A stretch of DNA of 64,000 nt from Campylobacter sp. RM16192. Its GTDB lineage: Bacteria > Campylobacterota > Campylobacteria > Campylobacterales > Campylobacteraceae. This document shows, in pieces, positions 58,558-64,000 of this stretch. The notes under the pieces are model-generated. The model saw only the letters and a program-made list of their open reading frames with translations. It had not been told where the DNA came from and ran no database searches. The DNA lies in assembly GCF_004803855.2 (NCBI RefSeq), contig NZ_CP012552.1, positions 1 to 64,000 on the forward strand, in the 5' to 3' direction. How positions within the stretch are numbered: position 1 is the first letter of the stretch; the number at the start of each line of letters is the position of its first letter. The position numbers and the translations under genes are program-made.

Positions 58558-59547
58558 TTAAAATTTTAAATCTTCACAAACTTCTTTTATCTTATCGTCC
58601 ACCGATCTTATTACGGTCGTATAAATATTTATATTGTATTTGTCCAAATCTTCTTTATTTTTTACCAGCCAATCCTTAGTTTTAGTGTAATCTTTTAAGT
58701 ATTCGTTTTTATCTGTTTGGCAAAAACTGTCTATATTTGCGTATTCATTCGTGAGTATTTGCCAGTGTAAAATTTGGCTTACGATGGAGTGTAGCCTTGC
58801 GTTTTCATAATACTCAGCCGCTTCGGCCTTTTTGGCTTTATCATAGATTTCGGGATATTTTGAGGAGTAAAGCGTATTCATATATTTTATATATTCGCGC
58901 AGTTTTATGAGCCTTTCGTGCTGTTTCACGTCTTGCAATTTCATTTCGGTTTTTATATTTACCAACTTGCGCCCGTTTTTGTTTTCTATATTAGACCAAT
59001 TCACAAGTACGTTTTTTGCAAAAATAACGGACGAGTTATTAAAAGCGGCATATCTAATCTCTTGAAACATCTTGTCTTTGGCTTCATATTTAACCATATT
59101 TTCTATAGTTTCCCATGCTTTTTCATTTATTTTTTTGACTTCGTCCATATTGTACTTTATAAACAGATAAATGCGGTCGGAGGCGATATACATCATCAAT
59201 CTAAAAACATACCAGTCCGTGTATTTCTCTGCATCGTCGTTTGGCAGATTTTCTTTCCATCTTTTTATGAAATAATCCTGCAAAGCAAGTACAGGTTGAA
59301 TGATAAAGCTTTTTTCGTCTATGAAAGGGAGTTTGGTTAGAAAATTGCCATACACCATCATAAAATTTGCGCCTATTAGCCACTCTTTTGCTTTTCTGTA
59401 TGGTTGATCTTTGTATAGCCACTCGCTCCTCTGGGCTATATACATTCCCGTGTGTCCTATTGTTAAGACTATTAAAGCTATTTTTAGGATGTTTTTAAAA
59501 GTCTTTTTTCTACTTGGTGTTTTTATTTCATTTGTGTTTAGTTCCAT
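58558..59547 (-). CDS. Unknown membrane-anchored protein upstream of the RTX gene
   Basis: The 329-aa protein has one membrane segment near residues 19-37 and a long helical, charged, Tyr/Lys/Asn-rich remainder. I recognise no domain. It lies 13 bases before the RTX gene on the same strand, so the two are co-transcribed. It might be needed for RTX folding, export or immunity; this is inference from position. A TATAAA lies almost directly before the ATG with no Shine-Dalgarno, so a leaderless start is possible. Confidence 0.6.
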   Translation of the reverse strand: MELNTNEIKTPSRKKTFKNILKIALIVLTIGHTGMYIAQRSEWLYKDQPYRKAKEWLIGANFMMVYGNFLTKLPFIDEKSFIIQPVLALQDYFIKRWKENLPNDDAEKYTDWYVFRLMMYIASDRIYLFIKYNMDEVKKINEKAWETIENMVKYEAKDKMFQEIRYAAFNNSSVIFAKNVLVNWSNIENKNGRKLVNIKTEMKLQDVKQHERLIKLREYIKYMNTLYSSKYPEIYDKAKKAEAAEYYENARLHSIVSQILHWQILTNEYANIDSFCQTDKNEYLKDYTKTKDWLVKNKEDLDKYNINIYTTVIRSVDDKIKEVCEDLKF

Positions 59548-59951
59548 AGTATTTTATATAACTCTTTTATTTTTATATTTTCAAAATTACTTTCAATGAT
59601 TCTAACTTGATAGTCTTAAATATAATTAAAAATATTAATTATATATTTGATTTTATATTAAACTTTGTATTCTAGGCAACCAATCTTTTATCAACCAAGT
59701 ATTTAGTTTAAGAAGATCTTTTGTAACTATATGCAAGTATACGCAAATAAATTATAAAATCTTCCGAAATCCTTTATCACTATACGGCTCTTTATCATAA
59801 TCTCTCAAATTTATTTATCCTTTTTATAGTTTGTGCTATTAATGTTATATTAAATTAAACTATCTGATATTCTATCTCAATATAATTTAAGATATATTTA
59901 AAATAAATTTATTTTTTAAATTAAGCTAAATTTACTAGAAGTTTTACTCTC
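59548..59951. other. 404-bp gene-free stretch with an RTX gene relic
   Basis: It separates the secretion genes from the RTX pair. At 59691-59730 a 40-bp piece closely matches 57601-57643 in the RTX gene. Read on the minus strand it encodes VTKDLLKLNTWL, part of the LysM region, but leads nowhere. The rest is AT-rich with no recognised gene. Confidence 0.65.
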
Positions 59952-61253
59952 TCACCTCACACTAAGCCCTTCATCTAGGTATTTGATGATAGGGTAGATA
60001 AATAGTTCTATCACTCTTCTTTTGCCTACTTTTACCTCTGTTATTACACTCATTCCAATGTCTAGTTTTTTCATCTCTCCGTCTACTTTTATCTCTAAGC
60101 TTTTTGGTTTTACTTGTATCTCGTATATAAGCCCTAGCTTTTCATCTTCTATGGCATCATTACTTACATGGGTTATCACTCCTTGAAGTAGACCATACTT
60201 TTGAAAGCTAAAGGTATCTATCTTGATAGCTACTTCTTGACCTACTTTTAAAAAGCCTATGTCTTTATTTAAGACGCTTGATTTGATAACTAATGGAACA
60301 TCGGAAGGTATTATAGATATAAGATTATCGTTTGGATTTACTACTCCTCCTTCGGTATGGATAAGCAGCTTTCCTACGTAGCCGTCAGTTGGAGATTTGA
60401 TCTGTTGAGTTTTGTTTGAAAAGAGTATCGCATCTATTTGAGCGCTTAGCTCTCTTCTTTCTCTCTCTTTTGATAATGATGTTTCTATCCATTTGGACTT
60501 TAGCTCTTTTATAAGGGTTTTACTCTGCTCTTTTATCTCTTTTAGCTTTTTATCCGCTTCATCTAGTTTAAATTTAGCCATGCTGTTTTGTTCGGTTAAA
60601 TTTATGATATTTTTATTTACTTCGTCATACTCTTTTTTAGCTATTATGTCTAAAACGCTTTGAAGTCTTTTCTTTGTAGCCTCTTCTTTGCTAAGTAGAA
60701 GTTTTACTCTGCTTAGTTCTGCCTTTTGAGTTTTTATATCCAAATTTGCAGCTTCAATCTTGGCTTCATTACTCTCATAAGTATTTTTAAGTATCTCTTT
60801 TTGACTGGTGTATAAATTCAGTTGAGATATGTTTAAGTTGGCAAGCTCTTCTTTGCTTAACTCTTGTTCGTTTATTAAGGCGTTAAATAGCAAGATGTCA
60901 GAATTAATTACTTTTAGATCATCTTGTTTATTACTTAGTGAAGCATCCGTTACGGTTGGGTCTATCTGTATAAGGATATCGCCTTTTTTAACTTTATCTC
61001 CGTCTTTAACGAATATCTTTGAGACCACTCCGCTTTCAAGAGGCTTTAGTATCTTTATCTCTCCGCTTGGTATGACTTTACCTTGCGCGCTTACTACTAC
61101 ATCTACCTTAGCAAGTATCAGCCAAGATGTGCCAAATACTATAACCGCCATCATAAGATAAAGGATAACTCTTCCAAGGGGGTTTAAGGGGCGATCTTCT
61201 ATCTCTATTAAAAGGGGTTTGAATTCGTGAGTATCGTCTTGTCTATTTTTCAA
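59952..61253 (-). CDS. HlyD-family adaptor of type I secretion
   Basis: The 433-aa membrane fusion protein has one N-terminal membrane segment (about 28-50), then a lipoyl-like half (KPLESGVVSKIFVKDGDKV), a long coiled-coil hairpin (about 110-270) and a beta-barrel with the second lipoyl half (IKSPTDGYVGKLLIHTEGG). It bridges the inner-membrane ABC exporter and the TolC-like channel. It starts 9 bases after the ABC gene. Confidence 0.93.
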   Translation of the reverse strand: MKNRQDDTHEFKPLLIEIEDRPLNPLGRVILYLMMAVIVFGTSWLILAKVDVVVSAQGKVIPSGEIKILKPLESGVVSKIFVKDGDKVKKGDILIQIDPTVTDASLSNKQDDLKVINSDILLFNALINEQELSKEELANLNISQLNLYTSQKEILKNTYESNEAKIEAANLDIKTQKAELSRVKLLLSKEEATKKRLQSVLDIIAKKEYDEVNKNIINLTEQNSMAKFKLDEADKKLKEIKEQSKTLIKELKSKWIETSLSKERERRELSAQIDAILFSNKTQQIKSPTDGYVGKLLIHTEGGVVNPNDNLISIIPSDVPLVIKSSVLNKDIGFLKVGQEVAIKIDTFSFQKYGLLQGVITHVSNDAIEDEKLGLIYEIQVKPKSLEIKVDGEMKKLDIGMSVITEVKVGKRRVIELFIYPIIKYLDEGLSVR

Positions 61254-61262
61254 GAGGCTCCT

Positions 61263-63362
61263 TTAAGCGGTTTGTTCTTGTTGGCTATTTAAAAAGTAGT
61301 AATACCCCTTTAGCTCCATTAAGCTTTTATGATCTCCTCTTTCTATTATCATGCCTTTATCTAAAACTATGATCTCATCACAATCCCTAACGGTGCTTAA
61401 TCTATGAGCTACTATAAACATAGTTCTATCTTTTTTAATAGATGCCATATTGTTTGATATTATCTTTTCGCTTTCATAATCAAGGGCTGATGTAGCTTCG
61501 TCAAATATTAATATTTTAGGATTTCCAAGTATCGCTCTTGCGATAGCTACTCTTTGTTTTTGCCCTCCGCTTAAAGATGAGCCTCTTTCGCCTACTAAAG
61601 TGTCATATCCTTTTGGAAGAGAGCTTATAAACTCATCGGCTCCTGCTATCTTTGAAGCTTGCAATATCCTTTCCATCGAAGCGCTAGGATAAGAAAAGGC
61701 TATGTTTTCTTTAATGCTTCCGCTAAACAGGTAGCTATCTTGCAAAACTACGCCTATGTTTTGTCTAAGCCAAGAGGGATTCATATGTCTAATATCAACT
61801 CCGTCTATATAGATAGCTCCTTCGTTTGCATAATATAATCTTTGAAGAAGTTTGGTTACCGTACTCTTTCCGCTTCCGCTTCTTCCTACCAGTCCTATAC
61901 TGGTTCCTGACTTTACTTGCAGGCTAAAATCCTTTAAAACTACGGGAGAGTCGGGACTATATTTAAAAGAAATTTTATCAAATTTAACCTCTCCGTTTAA
62001 GGAGCTAAGAGTAAGGGCCTTATCGTTTTCTTGCTCTTTTGGAGTGTTTAGTATATCTCCTAATCTATCTACGCTTAAAAGAGCTTGTTGAAATTCATTC
62101 CAAAGCCCGACCAGCCTCATAATAGGAGTGCTAAATTGCCCGGCAAACATCTGAAAAGCTATTAATTGGCCTACGCTTAGTTTGTTTTCAAGGACAAGTC
62201 CTACTCCAAGATAGAGTATAGCTAAGGTCATCAGTTTTTGAAGCGCGTTTGCAATACCTGAAAGGATATTTGATAGATTTGAAAGATCAAAGCTTGACTT
62301 TACGTATTTGGCTAAAAAATCCTCCCAAAGACGCTGCATGCTTCCTTCTATGGCTAAAGATTTTACCGTAGCTATGCCCGTGATTGATTCTACTAAATAG
62401 GAGTTTGATTTAGCACCCATTTGAAACTTCTCTTCAAGTCTGGCTCTAAGCCTTGGGGTGGCAAAGAAGTAAAGAGTGGCTATTATAGTTACGAAAAATA
62501 TAGCCGTTAAAGTTAGCTTTACGCTATAAAACAGCATCATAACTACAAATACTACGCTAAAGAGTATATCAAGCAAGACGGTAACTGATTTATTGGCTAT
62601 AAATTCTCTTATGCTGTCAAGCTCTCTAACACGAGCGACTATATTTCCTACCTTTCTGTTTTCAAAGTAGATCATGGGAAGTTTGATTAGATGGTCAAAC
62701 AGTAGCGAACCTAGTCTTGCATCGATCTTAGAGGTAGTATGGGCAAATATATAGTTTCTACTAAGGCTTATTAGCATCTCAAATATAATAACCGCTAAAA
62801 ATGCTATGGCTATAACGTTTAGAGTGCTAAGGGAGTGATGAACCAAGACCTTATCAAGAACTACTTGAGTAAATAAAGGGGTTATTAGTCCAAATAGTTG
62901 AATAATAAAAGAGGCTATTAAAATTTCGCCTACTATCTTTTTATAATGAAGCATCCTTGCATAAAACCATCCAAAGCCAAATTTAATCCTATCGTTTAAA
63001 AGCTTATGCTTTAAGATGATCATTTTTTTATTTACACTAGAGATAATCTCGTCAAATTTAACTATATAAGGTTCGTTTTTATCTTTAAAGACTAAAAGCT
63101 CTCTTTTTTCCTCATCAACTCTTAGTATATTAAAATACTGCCCGTTATTATCTATAGCTATGCAAGGCAGAGGATAGTTTAAAAGGTTTTTAAAGCTAAA
63201 CTCTTTAATCTTAGCCTTAAAGCCTTTGTCTTTTGCTATTCTTACTAGCTCTTCTATTGTAGGAGTGGAATTTAAAGCATAATCTCTTATTATAGCTCTT
63301 GAATCAATCGCAACATTATTTAGATGAGCTACTATCTCTAAACTTCTTAAAGCGCTTTGCAA
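61263..63362 (-). CDS. Type I secretion ABC exporter with degenerate peptidase-like domain
   Basis: The 699-aa protein combines an N-terminal C39-peptidase-like domain (about 1-125) without the catalytic Cys, as in HlyB/LapB exporters of unprocessed RTX proteins, six membrane segments (about 150-430) and an ATPase with Walker A GLVGRSGSGKST (near 491), signature LSGGQKQRVAIARA and Walker B ILIFDEATSALD. It exports the RTX protein with the HlyD-like and TolC-like partners. Its start overlaps the TolC-like gene by 16 bases. Confidence 0.94.
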   Translation of the reverse strand: MQSALRSLEIVAHLNNVAIDSRAIIRDYALNSTPTIEELVRIAKDKGFKAKIKEFSFKNLLNYPLPCIAIDNNGQYFNILRVDEEKRELLVFKDKNEPYIVKFDEIISSVNKKMIILKHKLLNDRIKFGFGWFYARMLHYKKIVGEILIASFIIQLFGLITPLFTQVVLDKVLVHHSLSTLNVIAIAFLAVIIFEMLISLSRNYIFAHTTSKIDARLGSLLFDHLIKLPMIYFENRKVGNIVARVRELDSIREFIANKSVTVLLDILFSVVFVVMMLFYSVKLTLTAIFFVTIIATLYFFATPRLRARLEEKFQMGAKSNSYLVESITGIATVKSLAIEGSMQRLWEDFLAKYVKSSFDLSNLSNILSGIANALQKLMTLAILYLGVGLVLENKLSVGQLIAFQMFAGQFSTPIMRLVGLWNEFQQALLSVDRLGDILNTPKEQENDKALTLSSLNGEVKFDKISFKYSPDSPVVLKDFSLQVKSGTSIGLVGRSGSGKSTVTKLLQRLYYANEGAIYIDGVDIRHMNPSWLRQNIGVVLQDSYLFSGSIKENIAFSYPSASMERILQASKIAGADEFISSLPKGYDTLVGERGSSLSGGQKQRVAIARAILGNPKILIFDEATSALDYESEKIISNNMASIKKDRTMFIVAHRLSTVRDCDEIIVLDKGMIIERGDHKSLMELKGYYYFLNSQQEQTA

Positions 63363-64000
63363 CTATTTGCCCTTGTTAGCGTAAGCTCATATTTTATATC
63401 AAGCATATTTTTAGCCAGCAAGCTTTCGTTAAATTTGATGGTGTTTTCAAGATGTTTGATCATGCTTTGATATACAAGTAGTTTTTCAGCCTCTCCACTT
63501 TTGTTAAGTCTTTTGCTCATAGTTAAAAGCTCGCTTGAGTTATCCTTTAGATCCAAAGATGTTTTAATCTTATCTTTAGCGCTATGTAAATCATATTTTA
63601 AATTTCTAATATCTTTTTCATACTCTCTTCTTGCCTCTTCAAACTGCTCTTTAGCAAGGCTTACCTCTATAAGAGCGCTTTTTATCTCGGACTCTCTACT
63701 AAAGCCGTCAAAGAGATTATAAGATATACTAAGTCCTATCCTATATCCGTTTCTTTGAGTATCGTCAATTGATCTTCTTAAGCTATCCTTATCATCTCCA
63801 TAAAAATCATATTTGGCATATAGATAAACCGCAGGAAAGTAATCTTTCTTTTTGGCTTCATATATTAGTTGTTTGCTGGCTATTAGCGCATTTAGCTCTT
63901 TAGCCTTAGCCGTTTGTTCAAAAGAGGGAAAGGAGTAGTCTATATTTTTATTTAAATTAAGAGAATTGGTGCTTAAAGACATATCTAAATTTAAGCTAGA
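63347..64000 (-). CDS. TolC-like outer membrane channel, C-terminal part (cut by window end)
   Basis: The visible 217 residues (open to the window edge) include SFPSFEQTAKAKELNALIASKQ, YNLFDGFSRESEIKSA and long amphipathic helices, typical of the second repeat of TolC/OEP channels. The first half, with the signal peptide, must lie beyond 64000. It is the first of the three secretion genes in order of transcription. Confidence 0.88.
   Translation of the reverse strand, partial: SSLNLDMSLSTNSLNLNKNIDYSFPSFEQTAKAKELNALIASKQLIYEAKKKDYFPAVYLYAKYDFYGDDKDSLRRSIDDTQRNGYRIGLSISYNLFDGFSRESEIKSALIEVSLAKEQFEEARREYEKDIRNLKYDLHSAKDKIKTSLDLKDNSSELLTMSKRLNKSGEAEKLLVYQSMIKHLENTIKFNESLLAKNMLDIKYELTLTRANSCKAL

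Larger units (their letters stand above)
40985..64000. mobile_element. Genomic island (left end; continues past the window)
   Basis: The region from the tRNA fragment onward is accessory in content: restriction-modification, transposase, conjugation coupling ATPase fragments, phosphatases, dGTPase and an RTX secretion locus, with several frameshifted genes. Housekeeping genes end at 40830. No integrase gene or second tRNA copy is seen, so the far boundary must lie beyond 64000. Confidence 0.65.

Overview
The window is AT-rich DNA from a Campylobacter-type epsilonproteobacterium. The start at dnaA-dnaN-gyrB, the ribosomal cluster without an L30 gene, the zinc-type S14, and the gene order NFU - TPR protein - murE - YbaB - PDZ protein - ispA - tkt (from memory, the C. 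jejuni order) all point there. The RTX/type I secretion locus and the panD insertion suggest a species outside the jejuni/coli group. Species cannot be fixed by reading alone.

Region 1 (1-14.5 kb): replication genes with a candidate oriC between dnaA and dnaN; a membrane protein with decayed GGDEF and EAL-like domains that overlaps gyrB; queF with a basic C-terminal extension; an HD protein; the SRP RNA gene on the minus strand; an NrdG activase with a 52-aa NrdD-like protein; thiol peroxidase with a Cys-Gly tail; a cyclase-family hydrolase; a BASS transporter; rnhB; and two poorly known genes.

Region 2 (14.5-28.8 kb): the S10-spc-alpha cluster from rpsJ to rplQ, including secY, map, infA and rpoA. 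A palindrome and a terminator-like hairpin after rpsH, and a long hairpin after map, divide it into at least three likely transcription units.

Region 3 (28.9-40.8 kb): a NitT/TauT-type ABC transporter whose first gene encodes a small protein resembling the catalytic-cluster part of [FeFe] hydrogenases; then NFU, a TPR-like protein, murE, panD, YbaB, a PDZ protein, ispA, tkt and uppP; then a soluble chemoreceptor with a CZB domain.

Region 4 (41-64 kb): an accessory island. It begins at 40985 with the last 23 bases of a tRNA gene on the minus strand, the duplicated core expected from integration into a tRNA. Its contents are a dGTPase-like gene paired with an ATP-grasp/PEP-synthase-like gene; two metallophosphatase genes, one frameshifted; a frameshifted VirD4/TraG-type coupling ATPase; a 4.1-kb transposon bounded by 24-bp inverted repeats that carries an IS1595-family transposase and a complete HaeII-like restriction-modification set; a repressor-like gene with a palindromic operator; and a type I secretion locus (TolC-like, ABC exporter, HlyD-like) with a 2041-aa RTX protein containing 522-bp tandem repeats that look identical. 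The island continues past the window end, where the intact tRNA gene should lie.
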